Shown here piece by piece: positions 34,736 through 43,389 of a stretch of DNA of 64,000 nt. Under the pieces are notes generated by a model. That model did no database searches and was not told the DNA's origin. It worked only from the letters and a program-made list of their open reading frames with translations. Each line of letters starts with the position of its first letter. The stretch's first letter is position 1. The DNA is taken from assembly GCA_963828755.1 (NCBI GenBank), contig CAWHFY010000011.1, positions 1 through 64,000 of the forward strand, given 5' to 3'. Both the position numbers and the translations under genes were made by a program. This DNA comes from WHSW01 sp963828755 (GTDB lineage: Bacteria; Actinomycetota; Thermoleophilia; Solirubrobacterales; 70-9).

Positions 34736-36028
34736 TCAAAAATGGCGCTCGGCCTCCGGGACCTTCGGCACCTGGGAGGCGATGCGCTGCATGACGCCGT
34801 AGAAGCGGTGCACCTCCGGGTAGAGGATCGCCTTGCCGCTGGTCACCAGCGCCGCCGAGATGCCGCGCTCCGGATCCGCCCAGCCCATGATGTTGATCAG
34901 GCCGAGGTGGCCGAACGCGAGGTCAGTGTCGCGGCCATAGAGACTGACCACCTTCGCACCGAGCATCAGGCCGTAGCCGAACCGGGTCGGGAAGAACAGC
35001 GAGAGGTCGATCTCGAGCCGCGACTGCTCGGTCAGCGCCCGGCGCAGCGTCTGCGGGTGCATCACGCGGACGCCGTCGAGCTCGCCGCCCCGCCGGAAGA
35101 TCTCGAAGAAGCGGGAGAGCTCGTTCGCGTTCGTCATCACGCTCGCCGCCGGCACGATTCCGGTCAAGAAGCGCGGGTCGTTGGAGCGGTCGATCACGTC
35201 GTCGAGCGGGGCGCCGAGCGCACGGGTCGCGAGCAGCGAGACCGGCGGCAAGAGCGGCGGGCCGGTGACGTAGCTGAGCCCGACCTCCCCGACGTCGGCG
35301 GGATCGACGCCGTAGTTGCCCCAGCGGAAGCCGAGCGGGCCCAAAATCTCGTCGCCGAGCACGTCGCGGATGCTGCGCCCGGTGACCCGGTGCACGATCT
35401 CGCCGAGGATGAAGCCGCCGGAGACGGCGTGGTAGGCGAGCAGCATGCCCGGCGGCGTCGCCGGCCGCGCATCGCAGATCAGCTCGAGCAGGTGGTCGCG
35501 ATCGCCGAGCAGGTCGAGGTCGAGCGCTTCACGCGGCAGCGACGCGACCCCGGCTCGGTGGGCGAGTACGTGGCCGATGGTGATCTTCCCCTTGCCGTGG
35601 CGCGCGTACTCGGGAATGTGGTCGGCGACCCGGTCGGAGATCTTGAGCGCGCCTCGCTCCTGGAGCATGTGGACGACCATCGCCGTGATGGCCTTCGAGG
35701 TCGAGTAGATACAGAACGGCGTGTCGGTTGAGACGGCGACGGCCGGCTCGTCGCCGTTGGCGCCGGGGGCGTTGCCGCGCGCGTGCCCGATCGCGCGGTC
35801 GAGCACCACCGAGCCCTCGCGGCGCAGGCAGAGCTGCAGCGCCGGGTGGACGCCGCTGCGGTAGAGGTCGAGACCCGCCTCCCAGATTTGCTCGATCGTC
35901 TCGGGCTCGAGCCCGACGGTCGTCGGGTCGGCCTCGGGGCCGGCGACGGTCGCCGCGTCGAGGTCCTCCGGGAGGCGGATCCGCCGCAGCGGGTCGCCGA
36001 TCAGAGGTAGGCGAGGGATGACCGGCAT
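34736..36028 (-). CDS. Serine hydrolase, class C beta-lactamase/EstB family
   Basis: 430 aa without a signal peptide. The catalytic S-x-x-K is in CIYSTSKAITAMVVH, the catalytic Tyr in LLAYHAVSGGFILGEI, and the third motif is FGHLGLIN in place of K-T-G, which is the pattern of EstB-type carboxylesterases rather than true beta-lactamases. Cytoplasmic location and the HxG motif support an esterase or amidase role. The natural substrate is not known. Confidence 0.88.
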   Translation of the reverse strand: MPVIPRLPLIGDPLRRIRLPEDLDAATVAGPEADPTTVGLEPETIEQIWEAGLDLYRSGVHPALQLCLRREGSVVLDRAIGHARGNAPGANGDEPAVAVSTDTPFCIYSTSKAITAMVVHMLQERGALKISDRVADHIPEYARHGKGKITIGHVLAHRAGVASLPREALDLDLLGDRDHLLELICDARPATPPGMLLAYHAVSGGFILGEIVHRVTGRSIRDVLGDEILGPLGFRWGNYGVDPADVGEVGLSYVTGPPLLPPVSLLATRALGAPLDDVIDRSNDPRFLTGIVPAASVMTNANELSRFFEIFRRGGELDGVRVMHPQTLRRALTEQSRLEIDLSLFFPTRFGYGLMLGAKVVSLYGRDTDLAFGHLGLINIMGWADPERGISAALVTSGKAILYPEVHRFYGVMQRIASQVPKVPEAERHF

Positions 36029-36106
36029 CGCAACGCTAGCTAACCGGAATCAGCGGCCGAGATCGCATCGCCCCGATTCTAGGCGGGCGCGGCTAGTCTC
36101 TGGACG

Positions 36107-36439
36107 GTGATCGGACTCCCAGAGATCGCGATCATCGTCTTCATCGCGCTCGTCCTCTTCGGTTATCGCTACCTGCCGGGACTTGGCCGCAAGGCCGGCA
36201 CCGGGGCGCGCGACCTCAAGGAGTCGGTGCAGGAGATGGTCGGTGACAAGGCGGACCCGTCGACGATCGGCAAGTCGGCAGGCAAGGGCGTGCGCGAGGT
36301 GCGCGAGTTTCGCGACGCGCTCACCGGCAAGAGCGAGCCCGAGCCGAAGCCGGCCGCAAAGCCCGCGCCGGCGGCGCCGGCAGCCGAGCCGGCCGTGGAG
36401 CCGCGCGACGAGTCGACCGACAAGGGCGCGGGTGAGTGA
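36107..36439 (+). CDS. tatA: TatA/TatE-like twin-arginine translocase subunit
   Basis: 110 aa from a GTG start. A single N-terminal membrane helix (LPEIAIIVFIALVLFGYRYL) is followed by PGLGRKAGTGARDLKESVQE, which matches the TatA hinge (FG-x-x-x-L/P) and amphipathic helix, and a Pro/Ala/Lys-rich tail. TatA multimers form the transport path for folded proteins. Its stop overlaps the start of the monooxygenase gene by eight bases. The PotD-like protein at 51.1 kb has a Tat signal and could be a client. Confidence 0.85.
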   Translation: MIGLPEIAIIVFIALVLFGYRYLPGLGRKAGTGARDLKESVQEMVGDKADPSTIGKSAGKGVREVREFRDALTGKSEPEPKPAAKPAPAAPAAEPAVEPRDESTDKGAGE

Positions 36440-37928
36440 GCACCACGACGTTCTGATCGTCGGCGCCGGGATCTCCGGGATCGGCGCCGCCTGTCATCTG
36501 CAGGACGAGCTCCCCGGGCTCAGCTACGCGATCCTCGAGGGGCGCGAGGCGATCGGTGGCACCTGGGACGTGTTTCGCTACCCGGGAATTCGCTCGGACT
36601 CCGACATGCACACGCTCGGCTACCGGTTCCGGCCGTGGACCGCGGCCGAGGCAATCGCCGACGGGCCGGCGATCCTCGACTACGTGCTCGACACCGCTCG
36701 CGAGTACGGCGTGGACCAGCGGATCCGGTTCGGCCATCGCGTCGTCGCCGCGGAGTGGTCGAGTGCCGACGCGCGCTGGACGGTCGAGGTCGAGCGCGGC
36801 GAAGAGGGCGACCGCGCGACGCTCACCTGCGACTTCCTGCTCGCCTGCTGCGGCTACTTTCGCTACGAGCGCGGCTACCTGCCCGAGTTCGAGGGGCTCG
36901 ATCATTATCGCGGCGAACTCGTCCATCCCCAGCATTGGCCCGAGGACCTCGACTACGCGGGCAAGCGCGTCGCGGTGATCGGCAGTGGCGCGACCGCGGT
37001 CACGTTGGTGCCGGCGATGGCCGCCGACGCCGCCCACGTGACCATGGTCCAGCGCTCGCCGACGTACGTGATCTCCATGCCGAGGACCGATGTGATCTCG
37101 AACTTCCTGCGTCGGGTGCTGCCCGACCGGGTCGCCTACTCGGTGACGCGATGGAAGAACGTGCTCCTGCAGGCCGGCTTCTACCAGCTCGCGCGCCGTC
37201 GGCCGGAGCTGGTTCGGCGTCTGCTGCGCCGCGGCAACGAGCGCCGGCTGCCGCCGGGCTACGACGTCGACCTCCACTTCAACCCGCGCTACAACCCCTG
37301 GGATCAGCGCGTCTGCTTGGCGCCCGACGCCGACCTGTTCCGCGCGATCTCCGACGGCAGCGCCTCGATCGTCACCGACGAGATCGAGACGTTCACGGCG
37401 GGCGGGCTGCGACTGCGCTCCGGGGCCGAGCTCGAGGCCGACGTGATCGTCGCGGCCACTGGGCTCGACCTGGTCCCGTTCGGCGGCATCGAGCTGAGGG
37501 TCGACGGCGAGCGGGTCGAACTGCCCCAGACGCTCGGCTACAAGGGGATGATGCTCCGCGGGGTTCCGAACTTCATCTACGCGATCGGCTACACGAACGC
37601 GTCTTGGACGCTCAAGGTCGACATCACCTGCGAGTACGCGTGTCGCTTGCTCGGCTACATGCGCGAGCACGGCCATCGCCAGGCGGTGCCGCTGATCGTC
37701 GACCCATCGGTCGAGGAGCAGCCGTTTCTCGACTTCTCCTCCGGCTACGTGCAGCGGGCGATTCATCTGTTCCCGAAGCGGGGGTCGAAGCCGCCCTGGA
37801 GCCTGCCGATGAACTACGCGCTCGACATTCGCCGGGTCCGTTACGGGCCGATCGACGACGGTGCGATGGTCTTCTCGAGCCCCGACCCGGCGGCGACGAC
37901 CGACGACGAGCTCGCGGTCACCGCCTAA
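36432..37928 (+). CDS. Flavin monooxygenase, Baeyer-Villiger type
   Basis: 498 aa from GTG 36432. FAD site VGAGISGIGAACHLQ near the N-terminus; GGTWDVFRYPGIRSDSDMHT is the usual following block. The BVMO fingerprint F-x-G-x3-H-x3-W-P appears as YRGELVHPQHWPEDLD (Tyr replaces Phe), directly before the NADPH-binding GKRVAVIGSGATAVTLVP. Later VIVAATGLDLVPFGGI is the conserved ATG motif. It should use NADPH and O2 to oxygenate a ketone or similar compound. A longer upstream frame overlaps tatA and has no family resemblance. Confidence 0.92.
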   Translation: MSEHHDVLIVGAGISGIGAACHLQDELPGLSYAILEGREAIGGTWDVFRYPGIRSDSDMHTLGYRFRPWTAAEAIADGPAILDYVLDTAREYGVDQRIRFGHRVVAAEWSSADARWTVEVERGEEGDRATLTCDFLLACCGYFRYERGYLPEFEGLDHYRGELVHPQHWPEDLDYAGKRVAVIGSGATAVTLVPAMAADAAHVTMVQRSPTYVISMPRTDVISNFLRRVLPDRVAYSVTRWKNVLLQAGFYQLARRRPELVRRLLRRGNERRLPPGYDVDLHFNPRYNPWDQRVCLAPDADLFRAISDGSASIVTDEIETFTAGGLRLRSGAELEADVIVAATGLDLVPFGGIELRVDGERVELPQTLGYKGMMLRGVPNFIYAIGYTNASWTLKVDITCEYACRLLGYMREHGHRQAVPLIVDPSVEEQPFLDFSSGYVQRAIHLFPKRGSKPPWSLPMNYALDIRRVRYGPIDDGAMVFSSPDPAATTDDELAVTA

Positions 37929-37939
37929 GCTGAGTCGCC

Positions 37940-38398
37940 TTGGCGGTCACCACCCTCGCAGCCCGGACCCAGATCCTCGACGACCTCGGCGGCGCGACGC
38001 TGCAGATCGGCTTCGCCGTCTCGTGCCTTGGGGCGGCCTACGAGCTGCTCGATGAGGCGACCGCCGACCGGCTCGAGGACGAGCTCTTCCGGCCGGTGCA
38101 GCGCGCCTACGGTCGCGCCAAGCGGACGAGCACCGGATTCGCCGAGCGGTACGGGCTCAGGGCGCCGGTGATCGAACCGCCCTCGCCTGGCCTGCCGTCG
38201 CAGGGGGTGAAGTCCTTCGTCGACCGCGCGGTCCTCGCCGGCGCCGAGGCCAGCCGGCGGATCGCCGAGCTGCAGGACTCGATGCTGCCGATCGAAGCGG
38301 GCGACCCCGAGCTGCGCGCCTCGCTGGCCGAGATCCGCGAGCTGGTCGATCAGCTCGCGACTCCGGCCCGCGCCTTCCTGAGCACCCTCGGCCGCTAG
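37940..38398 (+). CDS. Hypothetical helical protein
   Basis: 152 aa from TTG 37940, 11 bases after the monooxygenase stop. The sequence is alpha-helical (LQIGFAVSCLGAAYELLDEA, ELFRPVQRAYGRAKRTSTGF, EIRELVDQLATPARAFLSTL). It is unlike any family I can name. Its position suggests cotranscription with the monooxygenase. Confidence 0.6.
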   Translation: MAVTTLAARTQILDDLGGATLQIGFAVSCLGAAYELLDEATADRLEDELFRPVQRAYGRAKRTSTGFAERYGLRAPVIEPPSPGLPSQGVKSFVDRAVLAGAEASRRIAELQDSMLPIEAGDPELRASLAEIRELVDQLATPARAFLSTLGR

Positions 38399-38486
38399 CG
38401 CCCCGCCTCAGCCGACCCTCACGCCCCACTGACGGGGCGGCTGCCGCGTGCGCGGTCGGTCTCGATGCACGCTGTCGACCGCTTTG

Positions 38487-38508
38487 CTACAGTGAACCGA
38501 ATGGTTCA
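38487..38508 (+). promoter_or_regulatory. Leaderless-type promoter with operator over the ArsR start codon
   Basis: TACAGT (38487-38492) is a plausible -10. The start site would then fall at or next to the ATG at 38501, giving a leaderless mRNA. TGAACC-GAAT-GGTTCA (38493-38508) is a perfect 6-bp-arm palindrome across the start codon, positioned for autorepression by the ArsR-type product. No good -35 is seen. Confidence 0.55.
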
Positions 38509-38839
38509 GTATCAGTCAGAGCTCGACCGGTCGCTCGCGGCGCTCGCGGATCCCACTCGCAGGGGGATCCTCGAGCGCCTCGGCGAGGGCAGCGCGACGA
38601 TCTCGGAGCTCGCGGAGCCGTTCGGGATCACGCTCACCGGGATCAAGAAGCACGTCCGGGTCCTCGAAGGTGCCGGGCTCGTGAGCACCGAGAAGGTGGG
38701 ACGGGCCCGCGTCTGCGCGCTCGGGCCCCGGCAGCTGGACGAGGTCCAGCTTTGGCTTTCGAGCTACCGACAGATGCTGAACGCTCGCCTGGATCGGCTG
38801 GGCGAGTTCCTCGAGAGCTCGAAAGGAGCCAAGCAATGA
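38501..38839 (+). CDS. ArsR-family regulator
   Basis: 112 aa from ATG 38501, chosen over ATG 38465 because of the palindrome and -10. A winged helix: LAALADPTRRGILERLGEGS, ISELAEPFGITLTGIKKHVR (recognition helix), LEGAGLVSTEKVGRARVCAL (wing), and a helical C-terminus. No metal-binding Cys pairs are present, so it belongs to the non-metal group that is routinely paired with SRPBCC proteins. Its stop overlaps the SRPBCC start (ATGA). Confidence 0.9.
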   Translation: MVQYQSELDRSLAALADPTRRGILERLGEGSATISELAEPFGITLTGIKKHVRVLEGAGLVSTEKVGRARVCALGPRQLDEVQLWLSSYRQMLNARLDRLGEFLESSKGAKQ

Positions 38840-39333
38840 CCAGCGACCAGCAGACCCAGTCACGCCAGGCGGCGGTGTCGACGCCGTCCGATCGCGAGAT
38901 CCGGGTCGAGCGGATCTTCGATGCCCCGCGCGAGCGGGTGTTCGAGACGATGACCGACCCGCGGACGATCCCGCACTGGTGGGGACCGCGCGGCACGACC
39001 ACGACCGTCGACGTGATGGACGTCCGCCCGGGCGGCTCGTGGCGCTTTCTCGTGGGCGGCGAGGGCGAGGAGGCGATCGGCTTCCGCGGCACCTATCGCG
39101 AGATCGAGGCGCCCGAGCGCATCGTCCAGACGTTCGAGTGGGAGGGCATGCCCGGCCACGTCTCGGTCGAGACCGCGGTGCTCGAGGACCTCGGCGAGCA
39201 GACGAAGCTCGTCACGACCTCGATCTTCCACACCACCGAGGAGCGCGACGGCATGCTCGGCTCCGGGATGGAGGGCGGCCTCAACGAGACCTACGAGCGC
39301 CTCGACGAGGTGCTCGCCGGCGACTCGGACTAG
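38836..39333 (+). CDS. SRPBCC / AHSA1-type protein
   Basis: 165 aa from ATG 38836. It has the START-like cavity fold of the AHSA1 group: REIRVERIFDAPRERVFETM, DPRTIPHWWGPRG (the typical WWGP block), MDVRPGGSWRFLVGG, GTYREIEAPERIVQTFEW and a C-terminal helix (GGLNETYERLDEVLA). It binds a hydrophobic ligand. The coupled ArsR gene upstream forms a widely found two-gene unit, whose physiological role is mostly unknown. Confidence 0.9.
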   Translation: MTSDQQTQSRQAAVSTPSDREIRVERIFDAPRERVFETMTDPRTIPHWWGPRGTTTTVDVMDVRPGGSWRFLVGGEGEEAIGFRGTYREIEAPERIVQTFEWEGMPGHVSVETAVLEDLGEQTKLVTTSIFHTTEERDGMLGSGMEGGLNETYERLDEVLAGDSD

Positions 39334-39342
39334 CCGCCCTCA

Positions 39343-39395
39343 CCGAACCGTCCGGCCCCGGGTTGTATAGCGCCCCGGCGGCCGGACGGGTTCGG
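39343..39395. terminator. Bidirectional terminator hairpin
   Basis: CCGAACCGTCCGGCC (39343-39357) pairs with 39380-39395 with one bulged base; the loop is 22 bases. It lies between the convergent SRPBCC and VOC genes. Confidence 0.7.
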
Positions 39396-39414
39396 GTTTC
39401 GGGCTCGGGGCGGC

Positions 39415-39843
39415 TCAGGCCGTCGGCAGCTCGCGCGGCTCGGTGAGCCGGAGCGCGTTGCCCGACGGGTCGCGAAAGCCGCAGTCCACTCCGTACGGGC
39501 GCTCCTCGGGTGCCTCGGTGAACTCAACGCCGCGGTCCTTGAGCTCCTCGTAAGACGCGCGGCAGTCCTCCGTGGTCAGGAAGATCGTCCCGGCGGCGCC
39601 CTTGGCCATCAGGCTGAGCAACTGGTCGGCCGTGTCCTGGTCGAAGAGCGGCGGCCCCTGAACCTGCATCAGGACGATCGCGGTCTCGTCGTTGCCGGGG
39701 GCGCCGACTACGAGCCACCGAAAGTCGCCCATCTCCGGGAGGGTGACGTCAGCGCGGACCTCCATCCCGAGCTTGTCCGTGTAGAAGGCGAGCGCCTCGT
39801 CCTGGTCGTGGACCCAGAGCTGGGCGTTTGCGAACTTGATCAT
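39415..39843 (-). CDS. VOC-family (glyoxalase/bleomycin-resistance fold) protein
   Basis: 142 aa: QLWVHDQDEALAFYTDKLGM, a middle strand FRWLVVGAP, then CRASYEELKDRGVEFTEAPE and FRDPSGNALRLTEP. The two beta-alpha-beta3 modules and possible metal ligands (H12, E-rich end strand) fit the VOC superfamily. The next gene on the same strand upstream is an AraC-type regulator, a frequent pairing. Substrate unknown. Confidence 0.88.
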   Translation of the reverse strand: MIKFANAQLWVHDQDEALAFYTDKLGMEVRADVTLPEMGDFRWLVVGAPGNDETAIVLMQVQGPPLFDQDTADQLLSLMAKGAAGTIFLTTEDCRASYEELKDRGVEFTEAPEERPYGVDCGFRDPSGNALRLTEPRELPTA

Positions 39844-39881
39844 CGTGCGTGTCCTCCTTGGTCGTGGTCGATGGGGCCACG

Positions 39882-40322
39882 CTAGGACGACGACGGCGGT
39901 TTGTCTTCTCGAAACGTGCGGTGTTGAGGCCGCCCGTAGGCGCGCACGACGCAGCCCGGGACCATCGCCAGCTGCGAGGCGGGCGGAAACTCCGCGCGAT
40001 AGGCGGTGGGCGAGCGGCCGAAGGTCCGAGTGAAGCTGGTCGTGAACGAGCCGATGCTGGTCAGCCCGACCGAGAGGCAGATGTCGGCGACCGAGCGGTC
40101 GGTGGTCCGCAGCAACGCCGCCGCGCGCTCGAGCCGGCGCGTCAGCAGGTACGCGTGCGGCGACTGGCCGAAGGCGCGCCGGAACTCGCGGCTGAAGTGG
40201 GCGCGCGAGAGCCCCGCCGCGGCCGCGAGGTCGTCGACTCCGAGTGGCTCGGCGTAGCGCGCGTCGGCGAGGTCGCGGGCCCGCAGCAGATGGCGCTCCG
40301 GCGGAGCAAACGCGCGCGACAC
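39882..40322 (-). CDS. AraC-type HTH regulator
   Basis: 146 aa, consisting of just the double helix-turn-helix domain: LAAAAGLSRAHFSREFRRAF and SVADICLSVGLTSIGSFTTS followed by FTRTFGRSPTAYR. There is no ligand-binding N-terminal domain, as in the short SoxS/MarA-like proteins. It lies between two VOC genes on the same strand and may regulate both. Confidence 0.9.
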   Translation of the reverse strand: MSRAFAPPERHLLRARDLADARYAEPLGVDDLAAAAGLSRAHFSREFRRAFGQSPHAYLLTRRLERAAALLRTTDRSVADICLSVGLTSIGSFTTSFTRTFGRSPTAYRAEFPPASQLAMVPGCVVRAYGRPQHRTFREDKPPSSS

Positions 40323-40331
40323 GGCCCCGGA

Positions 40332-40688
40332 TCAGTCCCGCGGGGTGTAGCGGTGGTGGAGCATCAGGTCGTTGCCGTCGGGATCGGTGAACAGCGCCAT
40401 GTGGCAGACGCCGGTGTCGAGGGTCTCGCCGTTGAACTCGACCCCCTTGGCCTCGAGCTCGGCGCGGGCCGCCGCGACGTCGTCGACGTGGATCGCCGGG
40501 TGGGCGTTCTTCTGCGGCGCGAACTCCATCCCGAGGCGGGCCGGCTCCCAGATGCCGAAGCAGGTCTCACCGATCCAGAACTCGTAGCCGGCGCTCTTGT
40601 CGGCGCGCAGACCGAGCGTGTCGACATAGAAGGCGCGGGTCCGGTCGCTGTCGGTTGAGGGGACGGCGACGAAGTCGAGCTTGTCCAT
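40332..40688 (-). CDS. VOC-family protein
   Basis: 118 aa from ATG 40688 with GGAGG seven bases upstream. The VOC fold is shown by DFVAVPSTDSDRTRAFYVDT, NAHPAIHVDDVAAARAELEA and ALFTDPDGNDLMLHHRYTPR. The terminal H-H-x-Y and an inner His are possible metal ligands. It is first in a run VOC-AraC-VOC. Confidence 0.88.
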   Translation of the reverse strand: MDKLDFVAVPSTDSDRTRAFYVDTLGLRADKSAGYEFWIGETCFGIWEPARLGMEFAPQKNAHPAIHVDDVAAARAELEAKGVEFNGETLDTGVCHMALFTDPDGNDLMLHHRYTPRD

Positions 40689-40837
40689 CTGGGCCTCCTG
40701 GGTGGTCGGGCGCGGGGGTCGCCCGACTCTAGATGTGCGCGCGCCCCGGCGCCAGCTCCACCTCCGTAGTCCGCCCCTATGATCTCCCGGTGGCCAGTGC
40801 TGATGTTCGCCGCGCCGCCACAGGGGAGGATCGGACG

Positions 40838-42349
40838 ATGTCGATTGAGGATGTGACAGCTCTTGATGCGACGTTCCTCGAGCTGGAGGAAGCGGACGAG
40901 AGCGCCCACATGCACATCGGCAGCGTCGCCCTGTTCGAGCCGGGTTCCGGCGGAGGGCCTCCGACTCTGGACCAGCTGCGCGCGAAACTGGTCGGCGTAG
41001 CCGACGACATGCCGCGCTTTCGCCAGCGGCTCTCGCAGCCACGCACCGGCGGCCTGCACTGGCCGCAGTGGGTCGACGACGAGGCCTTCGACGTCGCCAA
41101 CCACGTCCGCCAGGCTGGGCTCCCGGCCCCGGCGGGCGAGCGCGAGCTGCGCGAGTGGGCGGGCGACTACTTCTCGTCGAGGCTCGACCGCGCCCGGCCG
41201 CTCTGGGAGATCGTCCTCATTCGCCTCGGGGACGGGCGCTGGGCGATGGTCAGCAAGACCCATCACTGCATGGTCGACGGCGTCGGGTCGGTCGACATCG
41301 GCCAGGCCCTGCTCGATACCGACCCGGATGCGCCGCCGCCGGTGGTCGCGCCGACGGGGCTCGACCCCGAGCTCGTCCCGGCCCCGCCGGCGGCGAACTC
41401 GCCGCTTCGTGCGATCGGCGGCGCGACCGTCGCAGTGGGCTCCTCCGCACTCGGGCTGGCGCGCTTCGGCGCCGACGTCGTCCGTGGCGCCGCTTCGATC
41501 GCGACCGGGGCGGCCGACGCCGCCGTGCACCCCGAGCACGCCCGCGAGGCGTGGGACCGGGCGCGGGCGCTGGCCGGTGTCCTGGTCGCCGACGAGGTGG
41601 TCGGCGCACCGGCCACCAGCCTCAACCGGCCGATCGGCGCGGCGCGCAGCCTCGCGGTGGTCGAGGTCTCGCTTGACGACCTGAAGCGGATCAAGGCCAG
41701 CCTCGGCGGCACCGTCAACGACGTCGTGCTGGCGGCGATGGCCGGCAGCTTGCGCCGACTGCTCGAGCACCGCGGCGAGCAGCCTCCGGCGGTCGGCCTG
41801 CGAGCGATGGTTCCCGTCAACATCCGCACCGCCGCCGAGCAGCTTTCACTCGGCAACAAGATCACCTCATTGTTCGTCCACCTGCCGGTCGCCGAGTCCG
41901 ACTCGCTGCGCCGCTACCAGTTGCAGGTCGAGGAGGCCGAGCGGCTGAAGGCCGGCGACCAGGCGGTCGGCTCGCGGGAGATCATCGATCTCGCAGCGCA
42001 CGCGCCGCCGGTCCTGCACACCTTCCTTGCCCGCTCGCTGTTCGCCACCCGGCTCTTCAACGTCACGATCACCAACGTGCCGGGCCCGCAGGTGCCGCTG
42101 TACGCCTTCGGGTCGCGGATGACCGCGGTTTGGCCGCTGGTCCCGCTCGCGGCCCAGCACGCCCTCGGCGTCGCGATCTTCAGCTACGACGGGCGCGTGT
42201 TCTTCTGCTTCAACGTCGCCCGCGACGCGGTCCCCGACCTCGAGGTCGCCGCCGCCGGGCTCGCCGACTCGATCGCCGAGCTGGGCGAGCTTGCGAGCAG
42301 CTCGGACGCGACGGTCACAGACGGCGCCGCTGCCTCGTCATCTCAGTGA
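40838..42349 (+). CDS. Wax ester synthase / diacylglycerol acyltransferase (WS/DGAT)
   Basis: 503 aa from ATG 40838 with GGGGAGGA upstream. The acyltransferase motif HHCMVDG (142-148) is intact. Other family blocks: LDATFLELEEADESAHMHIG, LWEIVLIRLGDGRWAMVSK, NDVVLAAMAGSLRRLLEHRG, and VTITNVPGPQVPLYAFGSRM. These enzymes make triacylglycerol or wax esters as storage lipids in actinobacteria. A ~60-residue Ala-rich insertion (about 190-250) lies between the two halves. Confidence 0.93.
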   Translation: MSIEDVTALDATFLELEEADESAHMHIGSVALFEPGSGGGPPTLDQLRAKLVGVADDMPRFRQRLSQPRTGGLHWPQWVDDEAFDVANHVRQAGLPAPAGERELREWAGDYFSSRLDRARPLWEIVLIRLGDGRWAMVSKTHHCMVDGVGSVDIGQALLDTDPDAPPPVVAPTGLDPELVPAPPAANSPLRAIGGATVAVGSSALGLARFGADVVRGAASIATGAADAAVHPEHAREAWDRARALAGVLVADEVVGAPATSLNRPIGAARSLAVVEVSLDDLKRIKASLGGTVNDVVLAAMAGSLRRLLEHRGEQPPAVGLRAMVPVNIRTAAEQLSLGNKITSLFVHLPVAESDSLRRYQLQVEEAERLKAGDQAVGSREIIDLAAHAPPVLHTFLARSLFATRLFNVTITNVPGPQVPLYAFGSRMTAVWPLVPLAAQHALGVAIFSYDGRVFFCFNVARDAVPDLEVAAAGLADSIAELGELASSSDATVTDGAAASSSQ

Positions 42350-42407
42350 TCAACCGTTCGCCGGCGCGCTGACCGCCGCCGGGGGCGCTCACTGAAGGAG
42401 ACGAACC

Positions 42408-43205
42408 ATGGATGCAATCAGCAAGGTCGCGGTCGCCGGGGCGACCGGCCGCGTCGGCCACCACGTCGTTGGCGCGCTCGAGGCGCGCGGTTTTGAGGTC
42501 GTCTCGATCTCGCGCTCGCAGGGCGTGGACGTGATCAGTGGCGAGGGCCTCGCCGAGGCGCTCGCCAGGGTGGATGCGATCGTTGACGCCACGACCGGTC
42601 CGTCGCCCGAGTACAAGGCGGCGAGCGAGTTCTTCACGGCCGCGGCGCGCAACCTGCACGAGGCCGGCGAGCGGGCCGGGGTGAAGCGGCTGGTGATCGT
42701 CTCGATCATCGGCGCCGACCGCTTCCAGGGTGGCTACAACGCCGCCAAGGTCGACCACGAGCGAGCGGCGCTCGCCGGGCCGCTGCCCGCGCGGATCCTT
42801 CGGGCGGCCCAGTTTCACGAGTTCGTCGAGCAGCTGATCGCGTGGGGCCGCCAGGGCGACGTCAGCTACTTGCCCGAGATCCGCACCCAGCTGGTCGCCG
42901 CACGGGCGGTCGGCGAGGCGCTCGCCAAGCTCGCGACCGCGTCGCCGCTGCCCGAGCCCACCGTCACCGAGATCGCGGGCCCGCGGGCGGAGAGCCTGGT
43001 CGAGATGGCGGGACTGTTCGCCGCCCGGCGCGGCGACCCGGCGCGGGTCGAGACCGCGGGCGAGCCCTCCGATGCCGACGGGCGCCTGATGGCCGCGGGC
43101 GGGTTGCTGCCAGGCCCCGGCGCCGCACTCGCGGGCCCCACGTTCGAGGAATGGCTCGCGGAGACGGACGCGGCCGGTTTCGAACCAGCGACCGCTCGCG
43201 TGTGA
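42408..43205 (+). CDS. NAD(P)-binding protein of the atypical SDR/NmrA type
   Basis: 265 aa. N-terminal Rossmann motif GATGRVGHHVVGALEARG; later VKRLVIVSIIGADRFQGGYN and KVDHERAALAGPLPARILRA fit the NmrA/YcnD-like group, which bind NAD(P)(H) and act as oxidoreductases or redox sensors. The last residues, AGFEPATARV, are encoded by a copy of the tRNA-Val 3' half (43169-43213), so the natural C-terminus was probably replaced a few residues after PTFEEWLA by a recombination event. Confidence 0.85.
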   Translation: MDAISKVAVAGATGRVGHHVVGALEARGFEVVSISRSQGVDVISGEGLAEALARVDAIVDATTGPSPEYKAASEFFTAAARNLHEAGERAGVKRLVIVSIIGADRFQGGYNAAKVDHERAALAGPLPARILRAAQFHEFVEQLIAWGRQGDVSYLPEIRTQLVAARAVGEALAKLATASPLPEPTVTEIAGPRAESLVEMAGLFAARRGDPARVETAGEPSDADGRLMAAGGLLPGPGAALAGPTFEEWLAETDAAGFEPATARV

Positions 43206-43213
43206 AACGAGCG
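43169..43213 (+). repeat. Partial tRNA-Val copy A (attachment-site-like)
   Basis: This 45-bp segment matches 63191-63235 (T-arm, variable region and anticodon arm of tRNA-Val) at 42 of 45 positions, in the same orientation. It overlaps the 3' end of the NAD(P)-binding gene and does not encode a full tRNA. It looks like an old integration scar. Confidence 0.8.
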
Positions 43214-43389
43214 TTCGCATCTGTCCGCCTGCCGGTTTACCGCATGGTTCGGCGGCGGCGGAACGCCCAACGTCCCGTGACGCCCCCATAGCGATAGCGC
43301 CTAGTGGACGTTCGGGCCTCATCTTTGGCCGATAGGACCCCTTGCGTTAGGGTCGCCACAGCGTTCGGGGCGGACGTTCGGGGAGGACA

